Source: Dichotomicrobium sp964540795 (GTDB taxonomy: Bacteria; Pseudomonadota; Alphaproteobacteria; Rhizobiales; Rhodomicrobiaceae). From it: a stretch of DNA of 64,000 nucleotides. Positions 38,614-46,983 of the stretch are shown here, piece after piece (the first letter of the stretch is position 1; each line of letters begins with the position of its first letter). The position numbers and the translations under genes are program-made. The stretch is taken from positions 310,001 through 374,000 of the forward strand of contig CAZINX010000001.1 in the NCBI GenBank assembly GCA_964540795.1. Reading direction: 5' to 3'. Under the pieces are notes generated by a model. It had not been told where the DNA came from. It worked only from the letters and a program-made list of their open reading frames with translations, and ran no database searches.

Positions 38614-38723
38614 GATGTCCTCCTGATGAAAACTTACGCTTTCAGGCGTATAGGCGCAATTCGCGGTTGAATAGCGCTGCCGGCGATGGTTTGAAGCAAG
38701 CGAGCAAAGCAAGGGGCCGAGGC

Positions 38724-39572
38724 ATGAGCGAGCCGATCAAGCCGAATACGCGGGTTGAGACACGGGGTGTGGCGTTCGCGAATGATGCGCCGTTCAGCCT
38801 GATCGCTGGGCCGTGCGCGCTGGAAAGCCGGGTGCACGCGCTGGAGATGGCTAGCACGCTGAAGGAGATCGCCGGGCGGCTGGGCGTCGGGCTGGTATTC
38901 AAGACCTCGTATGACAAGGCGAACCGCACAAGCCTGTCGAGCGCGCGCGGGATAGGGCTTGAGGACGCGCTGCCGATCTTCGCGGAAATCCGCGAGAGCC
39001 TTCACCTGCCGGTGCTCACCGATGTCCACGCGCCGGAGCAATGCGCACGCGCGGCGGAAGCCGTGGACATCCTGCAGATCCCGGCGTTTCTTTGCCGCCA
39101 GACCGATCTGCTCATTGCGGCGGCGCAGACCGGGCGCGTCGTGAACATCAAGAAGGGCCAGTTTCTCGCGCCGTGGGATATGCAGCATGTCGCGGGGAAG
39201 GTGCTCGGGGCGGGCAACGCCAACATCATGCTGACTGAGCGCGGCGTGAGCTTCGGCTACAACACGCTGGTCAGCGACATGCGCGCGCTGCCGATCATGG
39301 CTAAGACCGGCTGCCCGGTGATCTTCGATGCGACTCATTCGGTGCAGCAGCCGGGCGGGCAGGGCGGCACGAGCGGCGGGCAGCGCGAGTTCGTGCCGGT
39401 GCTGGCGCGCGCGGCGGTCGCGGTCGGCGTGGCCGGGCTGTTCATCGAGACGCATGACGACCCGGACAATGCGCCGTCAGACGGGCCGAACATGGTGCCG
39501 CTCGATCAGTTCGAGGGCCTGATCGCGGAACTGATGGAGATAGACCGCGTCGTGAAAGCGCGCGCGGAATGA
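38724..39572 (+). CDS. kdsA: 3-deoxy-8-phosphooctulonate synthase (Kdo-8-phosphate synthase)
   Basis: This 282-residue aldolase condenses phosphoenolpyruvate with arabinose 5-phosphate for lipopolysaccharide core synthesis. It shows AGPCALESR, FKTSYDKANRTS, DILQIPAFLCRQTDLL, VNIKKGQFLAPWDM and FDATHSVQQPGG. The Cys31 in GPC marks the metal-dependent class, whereas E. coli has Asn there. The start at 38724 is by family alignment with AAGGGG upstream. Its product fits an outer-membrane-bearing organism. Confidence 0.94.
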   Translation: MSEPIKPNTRVETRGVAFANDAPFSLIAGPCALESRVHALEMASTLKEIAGRLGVGLVFKTSYDKANRTSLSSARGIGLEDALPIFAEIRESLHLPVLTDVHAPEQCARAAEAVDILQIPAFLCRQTDLLIAAAQTGRVVNIKKGQFLAPWDMQHVAGKVLGAGNANIMLTERGVSFGYNTLVSDMRALPIMAKTGCPVIFDATHSVQQPGGQGGTSGGQREFVPVLARAAVAVGVAGLFIETHDDPDNAPSDGPNMVPLDQFEGLIAELMEIDRVVKARAE

Positions 39573-39592
39573 CGCCAGGACAGCCGGAGCGG

Positions 39593-39739
39593 GTCATCCC
39601 GGGTGCGGCGCAGCACGAAGTGGTGCGCTGCCAACCCGGGATCGGTGTTGCGAAAGGCCAATATGATCCCGTGTCTGCGACGCGGCACATTGCGCCGCAT
39701 CGCGGTCCCCCCGGCCCGCGAGCCGGGGCGCGGGATGAC
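39593..39739. repeat. Palindromic intergenic element with 9-bp inverted ends
   Basis: The element between convergent kdsA and queF is bounded by GTCATCCCG (39593-39601) and its exact inverse CGGGATGAC (39731-39739). Inside, CCCGGGT (39598-39604) pairs with ACCCGGG (39634-39640), and further GC-rich inverted segments follow. It resembles the short dispersed palindromic units common in alphaproteobacterial intergenic DNA. It could also act as a bidirectional transcription stop. A genome search for copies would confirm a repeat family. Confidence 0.6.
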
Positions 39740-39752
39740 GGTGGAGGTTGCC

Positions 39753-40205
39753 TTAACCGCGGCCGCGATAGGGCGCCACGCCCTGATCGGGTATCCAAAC
39801 GCCCTCGGGCGGTTCGCCGGTCTGCCAGAACACGTCGATCGGGATGCCGCCGCGCGGGTACCAGTAGCCGCCGATGCGCAGCCATTTGGGCGCAAGCAGC
39901 TCCACCAGCCGCTTGGCGACCGCCACGGTGCAGTCCTCGTGGAAGGCACCGTGGTTGCGGAACGCGCTCAGGTAGAGCTTCAGCGATTTGGACTCCACGA
40001 TCCATGCATCGGGCACATAGTCGATCACCAGATGCGCAAAGTCCGGCTGGCCCGTGACCGGGCAGATCGAGGTGAATTCCGGCGCGGCGAAGCGCGCGAG
40101 GTAATCGACATCCGGGTGCGGGTTCGCCACGCGCTCAAGCCGCGCCTCCTCGGGAGAAGCCGGGATCGCCGCCGCCTTGCCGAGCTGGGTCAGATCATCG
40201 CTCAA
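39753..40205 (-). CDS. queF: NADPH-dependent 7-cyano-7-deazaguanine reductase QueF
   Basis: This 150-residue enzyme reduces preQ0 to preQ1 in queuosine synthesis. It belongs to the short (YkvM-like) type. Visible residues are Cys48 in TSICPVTGQPD, which forms the thioimide adduct, Asp55, Glu71 and the QueF motif ESKSLKLY, then RNHGAFHEDC. The start is TTG at 40205, overlapping the queD stop (TTGA), with GGAGG 5 bases upstream; no better start is available. It is the last gene of the que operon. Confidence 0.95.
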   Translation of the reverse strand: MSDDLTQLGKAAAIPASPEEARLERVANPHPDVDYLARFAAPEFTSICPVTGQPDFAHLVIDYVPDAWIVESKSLKLYLSAFRNHGAFHEDCTVAVAKRLVELLAPKWLRIGGYWYPRGGIPIDVFWQTGEPPEGVWIPDQGVAPYRGRG

Positions 40206-40576
40206 GCCGGCCTCCGCTTACCGGTGTAGATGCATCCCTCCTGACAGGTCGGGCGCGACAGCGCCACCTCCGCCAGGCCGGGCACACGCGGCTCCAACTG
40301 CTCCCAGATCCAGCGCGCAACCATCTCAAGCGTCGGCGCGCGCAGGCCCGGCACATCGTTGAGCATCTGGTGATCCAGCGTTTCGCGCACATCCGCGATC
40401 GCCGCCGTCAGCTCATCGAAATGATAGATCAGCCCGGTTTCGGGGTCCGGCTCGCCGTCGATGCTCACGCGCACATGGAACGAATGCCCGTGCACCCGCG
40501 CGTTGCGGTGGCCCGCCGGCGCGGACGGCAGGTAATGCGCCGCCTCGAATGTGAACTCCTTGTAGATGCGTGTCAT
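40202..40576 (-). CDS. queD: QueD-like 6-carboxy-tetrahydropterin synthase, catalytic Cys replaced
   Basis: This 124-residue protein has the 6-pyruvoyl/6-carboxy-tetrahydropterin synthase fold and the three zinc-binding histidines (His14, His29, His31), plus LDHQMLND and the C-terminal TCQEGCIY segment. In the usual enzyme a Cys lies four residues before the HGH pair. Here the segment is GHRNARVHGH, with Asn25 at that place. Operon context (queC, queE, queD, queF) argues for the same pathway role, probably as a divergent subfamily. Loss of standard activity cannot be excluded. Confidence 0.85.
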   Translation of the reverse strand: MTRIYKEFTFEAAHYLPSAPAGHRNARVHGHSFHVRVSIDGEPDPETGLIYHFDELTAAIADVRETLDHQMLNDVPGLRAPTLEMVARWIWEQLEPRVPGLAEVALSRPTCQEGCIYTGKRRPA

Positions 40577-40659
40577 GTTATTGCTCGGCTCGGGCGCGTC
40601 TGCTCATGTTCGCGCCCGCGATTAATACGTTTTCGCCTGTTTAGCCGATTGCGCCCGGC

Positions 40660-41286
40660 TCAGGCCAGCCCGATGAACTTGTGAGTCTGCAGCGACAGGC
40701 GCCAGCGCGGGTGTTCGAGGCAATAGCGCGCAGCCGCCGCCGTGTTCGCCTCGCGCTCAGGGCCGTCCATCGGCTGCAGGAAGAAGTGCTGGAAGTCCAG
40801 CGCCTCAAACGCTTCGGGGAGCGCGCCTTCCTGCGGATAGACCAGCTTCAACTCCTGCCCGCTGCGCTGCACGAGCGGCGCGCCCGCCTTGGGGCTGACG
40901 CAAATCCAGTCGATGCCCGGCGGAGCCGGCAGCGTGCCGTTTGTCTCGATGGCGATCTCGAATCCGGCCGCGTGCAGCGCGTCGATCGCTGCGGCGTCAA
41001 GCTGCAACAGCGGCTCGCCCCCGGTGCACACGACGAGTGGCCGACCGCCGCCCGGCCAGTGCGCTGCCACAGCCTCCGCCAGCCCATCCGCATCCGCGAA
41101 CTTGCCGCCGCCCGGCCCGTCAGTGCCGACGAAATCGGTATCGCAGAACTGGCAGATCGCCTTCGCGCGGTCTTCCTCGCGCCCGGTCCACAGGTTGCAC
41201 CCCGCAAAGCGCAGGAACACCGCCGCGCGGCCAGTCTGCGCGCCTTCGCCCTGCAGCGTGTAATACATTTCCTTGACCGAATACAT
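40660..41286 (-). CDS. queE: 7-carboxy-7-deazaguanine synthase QueE
   Basis: This radical-SAM enzyme (208 residues from the chosen start) makes 7-carboxy-7-deazaguanine. It has the extended cluster motif with Cys30, Cys45 and Cys48 (CNLWTGREEDR, then CQFCDTDF), spacing 14 rather than 3, as in the Burkholderia-type enzyme. It also has TGGEPLLQLD and ETNGT. The start MYSVKEMYYTLQGEG at 41286 sits 2 bases after the queC stop; the open frame upstream only shadows queC. An 83-base gap separates it from queD. Confidence 0.95.
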   Translation of the reverse strand: MYSVKEMYYTLQGEGAQTGRAAVFLRFAGCNLWTGREEDRAKAICQFCDTDFVGTDGPGGGKFADADGLAEAVAAHWPGGGRPLVVCTGGEPLLQLDAAAIDALHAAGFEIAIETNGTLPAPPGIDWICVSPKAGAPLVQRSGQELKLVYPQEGALPEAFEALDFQHFFLQPMDGPEREANTAAAARYCLEHPRWRLSLQTHKFIGLA

Positions 41287-41288
41287 CG

Positions 41289-42017
41289 TTAGCCGATCAA
41301 GACCGTCGCGCCGCGCCATTCGCGCCAGCCGTTTGCCCGCAGTTCGCAGGCCGGGCACTGCCCGCAGCCATAGCCCCAGTCGTGCCGATGCGTGCGATCG
41401 CCCAAATAGCAAGTGTGGGTGTGCTCGGCGATGAGTTCAACGAGCGCGTCGCCGCCCAGGTCCTGCGCCAGCGCCCAGGTCCCGGCCTTGGTCGTCCACA
41501 TCAGCGGCGTGTGGATGGCGACCGGACGATCCATCCCGAGCGTGAGGCTGCGCGCGAGGCTTTTGAGCGTCTCGTTACGGCAGTCGGGATAGCCGGAATA
41601 ATCCGTCTCGCACATGCCGCCGACCAGATCTGCAATGCCGCGTCGGTAGCCCAGCGCGGCCGCGTAGGTGCAAAACAGGATGTTGCGCCCCGGAACGAAG
41701 GTGCTGGGCAGCCCGGCATCCGTCATGGTGATCTCTGCATCGCGGGTCAGGGCGGTGTCGCTGATCTGCGCCAGCGTGGGCAGCGCCAGCATGTGATCCT
41801 CGCCCAGCCGCGCGGTCCATTCGGGGAACGCCTTGGCGATCTCCGCGCGCACAACCGCCCGCGCCTCAAGCTCGGCGCTGTGGCGCTGGCCGTAGTCGAA
41901 GCCGATCGTCTCGACGCGCGCGAACCGCTCGAGCGCCCAGGCCAAGCATACGGTCGAATCCTGCCCGCCGGAGAAAAGAACCAGCGCCCGGTCGCCCTGC
42001 CTCGATGAATTGTTCAT
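41289..42017 (-). CDS. queC: 7-cyano-7-deazaguanine synthase QueC
   Basis: This 242-residue ATP-dependent enzyme makes preQ0. It shows the PP-loop SGGQDST (residues 16-22), GFDYGQRHSAELEA, FVPGRNILFCTYAAALGY, ETDYSGYPDCR, and a C-terminal zinc site in CGQCPACELR plus an upstream Cys in CYLGDRTHRHDWGYGC. It is the first gene of the minus-strand que operon and is divergent from eno. The start at 42017 has only a weak ribosome site, but the frame upstream has no similarity. Confidence 0.95.
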   Translation of the reverse strand: MNNSSRQGDRALVLFSGGQDSTVCLAWALERFARVETIGFDYGQRHSAELEARAVVRAEIAKAFPEWTARLGEDHMLALPTLAQISDTALTRDAEITMTDAGLPSTFVPGRNILFCTYAAALGYRRGIADLVGGMCETDYSGYPDCRNETLKSLARSLTLGMDRPVAIHTPLMWTTKAGTWALAQDLGGDALVELIAEHTHTCYLGDRTHRHDWGYGCGQCPACELRANGWREWRGATVLIG

Positions 42018-42063
42018 GCTACCGTGCCGCGCAACACGCGGCCTCTTTCGTTTGCGGCCCGAA

Positions 42064-42094
42064 TTGGCTAAGACCCTCTTCACCGCAGTATATG
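42064..42094 (+). promoter_or_regulatory. Putative promoter of eno
   Basis: TTGGCT (42064-42069) and TATATG (42089-42094) lie in the 129-base gap between queC and eno with a slightly long 19-base spacer. The -10 is about 53 bases before the eno start. The spacer length lowers confidence. Confidence 0.33.
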
Positions 42095-42146
42095 GATCGG
42101 GCGCGCGCCTGTGCAAACGCCGCGACCGCCGGAGAAAGGGCAAGCG

Positions 42147-43430
42147 ATGACCGCGATCGTTGACATTGTCGGCCGGGAAATCGTCGACAGCCGCGGCAAC
42201 CCGACCGTGGAGGTTGACGTCATCCTCGAAGACGGCGCGCTGGGCCGCGCAGGCGTCCCCTCGGGCGCGTCGACCGGCGTGCATGAGGCGCATGAACGGC
42301 GTGATGGCGGGGATCGCTACGCCGGCAAGGGCGTGCGCGACGCGGTGAGCGCGGTGAATCAGGAGATTCTTGACCGGCTGCAAGGGCTGGATGCCGAAGA
42401 TCAGCGGCGTATCGATAACCTGCTGATCGAGCTGGACGGCACGCCCAACAAGGGCCGGCTCGGCGCGAACGCGATCCTCGGCGTATCGCTCGCGGTTGCG
42501 AAAGCCGCGGCGGAGAGCGCCGGGCTGCCGGTCTACCGCTATATCGGCGGGCTGCCCGCGCGCGTGCTTCCCGTGCCGATGATGAACATCATCAATGGCG
42601 GCGCACATGCCGACAATCCGATCGACATCCAGGAATTCATGATCATGCCGGTCGGCGCGCCGAGCTTGCGCGAGGCGGTGCGCTGGGGCGCGGAGACGTT
42701 CCACGCGCTCAAAAAGCTGCTGCGCGATGCCGGGCACAGCACCAATGTCGGCGACGAGGGCGGCTTCGCCCCGGCGCTGAAGTCGGCGGACGAGGCGCTC
42801 GGCTTCATCATGCGCGCGATAGAGGCGGCGGGCTACAAGCCGGGAGAGCAGATCGCGCTGGCGCTCGATTCAGCGGCGAGCGAATTCTACAAGGATGGGC
42901 GCTATGAGTTGGCGGGCGAGGGCAAGAGCCTCGATGCCGCCGGGCTGGCCGCTTATTATGCCGATCTGACCGCACGCTACCCCGTCGTCTCCATCGAGGA
43001 TGGCATGGCCGAGGACGACTGGGACGGCTGGGCGGCGCTCACGGCTGCGATCGGCAAGTCATGCCAGCTTGTCGGCGACGACCTGTTTGTCACCAACCCC
43101 ACGCGGCTGAAACAGGGCATCGACAAGGGCATCGGCAACGCCATCCTGATCAAGGTCAACCAGATCGGCACCCTGAGCGAGACGCTGGACGCCATCGACA
43201 TGGCGCAGCGCGCGGGCTACGGCGTCGTGGTTTCGCACCGTTCGGGCGAGACCGAGGATGCGACCATCGCGGATCTGTCCGTCGCGGCCAACGCCGGGCA
43301 GATCAAGACCGGCTCGCTGTCGCGGTCCGACCGCACGGCGAAGTACAACCAGCTCATGCGCATCGAGGACGAGTTGGGCGATCTGGCGCTTTATGCCGGG
43401 CGCGGGGCGCTGGCGGTGTCGCGGGGGTAA
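42147..43430 (+). CDS. eno: Enolase
   Basis: This 427-residue glycolytic enzyme interconverts 2-phosphoglycerate and phosphoenolpyruvate. It shows VGREIVDSRGNPTVEVDV, GVPSGASTGVHEAHE, NIINGGAHADNPIDIQEF, DEGGFAP, VSIEDGMAEDDW, and the signature LIKVNQIGTLSETLDAI with VVSHRSGETED. The start at 42147 has an AAAGGG site. An ATG-less upstream extension is unrelated. It is followed by ftsB and the pdh genes, a classic order. Confidence 0.97.
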   Translation: MTAIVDIVGREIVDSRGNPTVEVDVILEDGALGRAGVPSGASTGVHEAHERRDGGDRYAGKGVRDAVSAVNQEILDRLQGLDAEDQRRIDNLLIELDGTPNKGRLGANAILGVSLAVAKAAAESAGLPVYRYIGGLPARVLPVPMMNIINGGAHADNPIDIQEFMIMPVGAPSLREAVRWGAETFHALKKLLRDAGHSTNVGDEGGFAPALKSADEALGFIMRAIEAAGYKPGEQIALALDSAASEFYKDGRYELAGEGKSLDAAGLAAYYADLTARYPVVSIEDGMAEDDWDGWAALTAAIGKSCQLVGDDLFVTNPTRLKQGIDKGIGNAILIKVNQIGTLSETLDAIDMAQRAGYGVVVSHRSGETEDATIADLSVAANAGQIKTGSLSRSDRTAKYNQLMRIEDELGDLALYAGRGALAVSRG

Positions 43431-43498
43431 TTCACTTTTCCTTTAGCCTGCCGGGGCTAGCAGGGTGATCTGCACGCAATCCGTCCGGGAGGCTTTTC

Positions 43499-43840
43499 AT
43501 GCGCGACGTGCTCAGCCGGGCCGCCGATCTGTTCAGCCGGGGGCGCAGCCTCGCCATTTTCCTGATGCTGTGCGCGCTGATCGCATCCTTGGCGCATCAG
43601 GCGGTCAAGGGCGATCACGGGCTGGAGCGGCGCGCGCAGATCAAAGAGCGCATTGCCGGGATGGAGGCTGAACGCGAACGCCTCGCGGCGAAACGCGCGC
43701 GGCTGGAGCGGGACGTCGCGCTGATGCGCGCGGCGGCGCACCAGCCGACCGATCTGGCGGACGAGCAGGTGCGGGCGCTGCTGAACCTGGCCCGGCCGGG
43801 CGACATCATCATTCTCGACGCGCCGCCTTCGGGCGACTGA
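43499..43840 (+). CDS. ftsB: FtsB/DivIC-type septum formation protein
   Basis: This 113-residue protein has a short cytoplasmic N-terminus, one membrane segment (about residues 18-35, IFLMLCALIASLAHQAV) and a coiled coil rich in Glu, Arg and Leu (about residues 43-80), as in FtsB/DivIC. The C-terminal part has RALLNLARPGDIIILD. It should bind FtsL and FtsQ in the divisome. The location between eno and pdhA matches the alphaproteobacterial arrangement. Low sequence conservation makes the name family-level. Confidence 0.85.
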   Translation: MRDVLSRAADLFSRGRSLAIFLMLCALIASLAHQAVKGDHGLERRAQIKERIAGMEAERERLAAKRARLERDVALMRAAAHQPTDLADEQVRALLNLARPGDIIILDAPPSGD

Positions 43841-43932
43841 GTCGACGGCGCTTCTTCTGAGCGGTTCTGTTTTCACCGCCGCTGTCACGGATTTTTGCGT
43901 GTGCGTCCGGTGAACGCTTATGCCGGAATCGG

Positions 43933-43962
43933 TTGTGATCGCCGCGTTAATGACGCTAAACT
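43933..43962 (+). promoter_or_regulatory. Putative promoter of the pdh operon
   Basis: TTGTGA (43933-43938) and TAAACT (43957-43962) are separated by 18 bases, 38 bases before pdhA, in the 159-base ftsB-pdhA gap. Each box matches four of six consensus positions. Confidence 0.42.
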
Positions 43963-43999
43963 CCGGTAACGCACGAGCAATCACCGCCTGGAGGATTTC

Positions 44000-45049
44000 A
44001 TGGCGAGCGAGACGTCGAGCGCGGCAGCGGCCACAGCCGAAGCGGCCAGGCACAGCGGCAATGGGCGCGACACCACTGCGTTCACGCGCGAACAGGAGTT
44101 GCAAGCCTATCGCGACATGCTGCTGATCCGCCGGTTTGAGGAAAAGGCCGGCCAGCTTTACGGCATGGGCTATATCGGCGGTTTCTGCCACCTCTACATC
44201 GGACAGGAAGCAGTCGTCACCGGGATGCAGATGGTCGCGAAGGACGGCGATCAGGTCATCACCGCCTATCGCGATCACGGCCACATGCTCGCCACGGGCA
44301 TGGACCCCAAGGGCGTCATGGCTGAGCTGACCGGGCGCGAAGCCGGTTACTCCAAGGGCAAGGGCGGCTCGATGCACATGTTCTCCGTGGACAAAAAGTT
44401 CTACGGCGGACACGGCATTGTCGGGGCCAGCGTGCCGCTCGGCACCGGGCTTGCCTTCGCCAACCGGTACCGCGAGAACGACAACGTCTGCTACACCTAT
44501 TTCGGCGACGGCGCGGCCAATCAGGGCCAGGTTTACGAGTCCTTCAACATGGCCAAGCTGTGGTCCCTGCCGGTGATCTACATCATCGAGAACAACAAAT
44601 ACGCGATGGGCACCAGCGTCGAGCGTTCCCACTCCATCACCGATCTTTCTCAGCTTGGGCGCAGCTTCGGCATCCCCGGCGAGCAGGTCGACGGCATGGA
44701 TGTCCGCGCGGTCCACGCCGCCGGCAAGCGCGCGACGGAGCATGTGCGCGGCGGCCACGGCCCGATCATCCTGGAGATGGTGACCTACCGTTATCGCGGC
44801 CATTCGATGTCCGACCCGGCGAAATACCGCTCGCGCGACGAGGTGCAGAAAATCCGCGCCGAGCAAGACCCCATCGAACAGGTCCGTCAGCGCGTGGTGA
44901 GCAGCGGCGAGGCCGGCGAGGACGAACTCAAGCAGATCGACAAGGAAATCCGCGCGATCGTCAATGAGGCGGCGGAATTCGCGCAGCAGGCGCCGGAGCC
45001 GGATCCGTCGGAGCTGTGGACGGATGTCACGCTGCCGTCGAACGCCTGA
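44000..45049 (+). CDS. pdhA: Pyruvate dehydrogenase E1 component, alpha subunit
   Basis: This 349-residue thiamin-diphosphate subunit, with PdhB, decarboxylates pyruvate and loads acetyl onto lipoyl groups. It shows LLIRRFEEKAGQLYGMG, GFCHLYIGQEAV, SKGKGGSMHMF, the cofactor block GDGAANQGQVYESFNMA, and ENNKYAMGTSVERS followed by YRGHSMSDPAKYR, the loop region. GGAGG precedes the ATG. It opens the pdhA-pdhB-(two membrane proteins)-pdhC-lpd set. Confidence 0.97.
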   Translation: MASETSSAAAATAEAARHSGNGRDTTAFTREQELQAYRDMLLIRRFEEKAGQLYGMGYIGGFCHLYIGQEAVVTGMQMVAKDGDQVITAYRDHGHMLATGMDPKGVMAELTGREAGYSKGKGGSMHMFSVDKKFYGGHGIVGASVPLGTGLAFANRYRENDNVCYTYFGDGAANQGQVYESFNMAKLWSLPVIYIIENNKYAMGTSVERSHSITDLSQLGRSFGIPGEQVDGMDVRAVHAAGKRATEHVRGGHGPIILEMVTYRYRGHSMSDPAKYRSRDEVQKIRAEQDPIEQVRQRVVSSGEAGEDELKQIDKEIRAIVNEAAEFAQQAPEPDPSELWTDVTLPSNA

Positions 45050-45102
45050 ACCGCGCCAGAAAGCGTCTCCGCGCGAAGTGACACGAGGACAGGGAAACGC
45101 CG

Positions 45103-46485
45103 ATGCCGACTGAAGTGCTGATGCCCGCATTGTCGCCCACAATGGAGGAAGGCAAGCTGGCCAAATGGCTGGTCAAGGAGGGCGATGACGTGACCTCGGG
45201 CGATGTCATCGCCGAGATCGAAACCGACAAGGCCACCATGGAGGTCGAAGCGGTGGACGAGGGGCGGCTCGGCAGGATTCTCGTGCCCGAAGGCACCGAA
45301 GGCGTAAAGGTCAACACGCCCATCGCGGTGATCCTCGGCAACGGCGAGGACGCGTCGCAGATAAGCGAAAAGCCTCAGCCGCAGGCGAAAGCGCCCGCCG
45401 CAGAAGGCGAAGCGCCCAAGGCCGAGGCCGAGACGCCGTCCGCAGCGCCGGAAGCCGCCGCTGCGGCCGCCGCCGAGCCGGAGGCGCCCGAAGGCACGCA
45501 GATGGTCACGACGACGGTGCGCGAGGCGCTGCGCGACGCGATGGCCGAGGAGTTGCGCCGCGACCCGGATGTGTTCGTGATGGGCGAGGAGGTCGCGGAG
45601 TACGAAGGCGCGTACAAGGTCACTCAGGGGCTGCTGGCCGAATTTGGAGCCAAGCGCGTGGTCGATACGCCGATCACAGAGCATGGCTTCGCCGGCGTGG
45701 GCGTCGGCGCGGCTTTGGCAGGGCTCAAGCCTGTCGTGGAATTCATGACCTGGAACTTCGCGATGCAGGCGATCGACCACATCATCAACTCGGCGGGCAA
45801 GACGCTCTACATGTCCGGCGGCCAGATGAAGTGCCCGATCGTGTTCCGCGGGCCGAACGGCGCGGCCTCGCGTGTGGGCGCGCAGCACAGCCAGTGCTAC
45901 TCGGCATGGTACGCCCATGTGCCGGGGCTGAAGGTCATCGCGCCATATTCCGCCGCCGACGCCAAGGGGCTGCTGAAGGCCGCGATCCGCGACCCCAACC
46001 CGGTGGTGTTTCTGGAAAACGAGATGATCTACGGCCACAGCTTCGAGGTGCCTCAGGTCGAGGACTGGGTCGTGCCCATCGGCAAGGCGAAGGTCGTGCG
46101 CGCCGGCGATGCGGTGACCATCGTGTCGTTCTCGCGCGGAATGGTGTATGCGCTGGAGGCGGCGGACAAGTTGGCGGAAGACGGCTACGAGGCGGAGGTC
46201 ATCGACCTGCGCACGCTGCGCCCGCTCGACATGGCCACTGTGATCGAATCAGTCAAAAAGACCAACCGCCTGGTCGTGGTGCAGGAAGCCTGGCCAATCG
46301 CGTCGATTGCGTCTGAGGTCTGCTCACAGGTGGTCCAGCAAGCCTTTGATCATTTGGATGCGCCGCCCACGCCTGTCACCGGTGCAGATGTGCCGATGCC
46401 CTACGCCGCCAACCTGGAGAAGCTCGCACTGCCAAGCACGGAGCAGGTCGTGACCGCGGCGAAATCGGTCATGTATGTTGATTAG
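45103..46485 (+). CDS. pdhB: Pyruvate dehydrogenase E1 beta subunit with N-terminal lipoyl domain
   Basis: This 460-residue protein is longer than the usual 330-residue E1 beta because it starts with a lipoyl domain (residues 1-80) whose lipoyl-lysine is Lys43 in ETDKATMEVEA. An Ala/Pro/Glu linker follows (about 85-130), then the E1 beta domain with EALRDAMAEELRRDPDVFVM, ITEHGFAGVGVGAALAG and QHSQCYSAWYAHVPGLKV. The lipoyl domain is nearly identical to that of PdhC, pointing to an internal duplication. Lipoylated E1 beta is known in several alphaproteobacteria. Confidence 0.97.
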   Translation: MPTEVLMPALSPTMEEGKLAKWLVKEGDDVTSGDVIAEIETDKATMEVEAVDEGRLGRILVPEGTEGVKVNTPIAVILGNGEDASQISEKPQPQAKAPAAEGEAPKAEAETPSAAPEAAAAAAAEPEAPEGTQMVTTTVREALRDAMAEELRRDPDVFVMGEEVAEYEGAYKVTQGLLAEFGAKRVVDTPITEHGFAGVGVGAALAGLKPVVEFMTWNFAMQAIDHIINSAGKTLYMSGGQMKCPIVFRGPNGAASRVGAQHSQCYSAWYAHVPGLKVIAPYSAADAKGLLKAAIRDPNPVVFLENEMIYGHSFEVPQVEDWVVPIGKAKVVRAGDAVTIVSFSRGMVYALEAADKLAEDGYEAEVIDLRTLRPLDMATVIESVKKTNRLVVVQEAWPIASIASEVCSQVVQQAFDHLDAPPTPVTGADVPMPYAANLEKLALPSTEQVVTAAKSVMYVD

Positions 46486-46514
46486 AGCCGCGCTGGCGCG
46501 CGGGCGGGGGGTGT

Positions 46515-46961
46515 ATGCCAGAGGCCAGTCTGATCGATATCACACAATTGCGGATCATGGCCGCTGACACCGTGCTGTCCGTGGTGTCCATCGTGTTCGG
46601 GATCATTTCGGCCTATATCACCGGCCTGTTCTTCTTCCTGAATCGCGCGCCTTTACTGCTGCGCTCGCTCGCTTTTGCGCTGCTCAGCACCGCCATATTT
46701 TTCGTCGGCGCGATTGCGCTGGCGGTCAGCCCAGTGGCTGGTGGTCTGGTTGGCCCGGGCCGCGCCATTGACCAGTCAACCGCTGCAACGATATCCGCCA
46801 TACAGCAGGGGGACTTCGCCCCGGTTTTTTGGTTGATGGATATCCCAGTCGGCTACCTCGCCGGGCTGATCATCGGCCTCGCACTGTTCGCGGCGGTTTA
46901 TCTCGCACTGCTCTACATGACATTTTTCTACCGCTGGCCGAGAACCGATGCGCCAGCATAA
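46515..46961 (+). CDS. Unrecognised small membrane protein inside the pdh operon (copy 1)
   Basis: This 148-residue protein has about four hydrophobic segments and no recognised family. Notable blocks are SAYITGLFFFLNRAPLLLRS and YLALLYMTFFYRW near the C-terminus. The next gene encodes a clear paralogue with the same two blocks in the same places. Both stand between pdhB and pdhC, which are normally adjacent. It starts 29 bases after pdhB with a G-rich upstream sequence. Any tie to pyruvate dehydrogenase is only positional. Confidence 0.75.
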   Translation: MPEASLIDITQLRIMAADTVLSVVSIVFGIISAYITGLFFFLNRAPLLLRSLAFALLSTAIFFVGAIALAVSPVAGGLVGPGRAIDQSTAATISAIQQGDFAPVFWLMDIPVGYLAGLIIGLALFAAVYLALLYMTFFYRWPRTDAPA

Positions 46962-46983
46962 GCCGACGGCCCGGAGACCGCGC

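Noticed and set aside
43436..43467. Terminator after eno (CCTGC...GCAGG)
   Set aside because: The stem has only 5 bp with an 8-base loop and no T-run follows.
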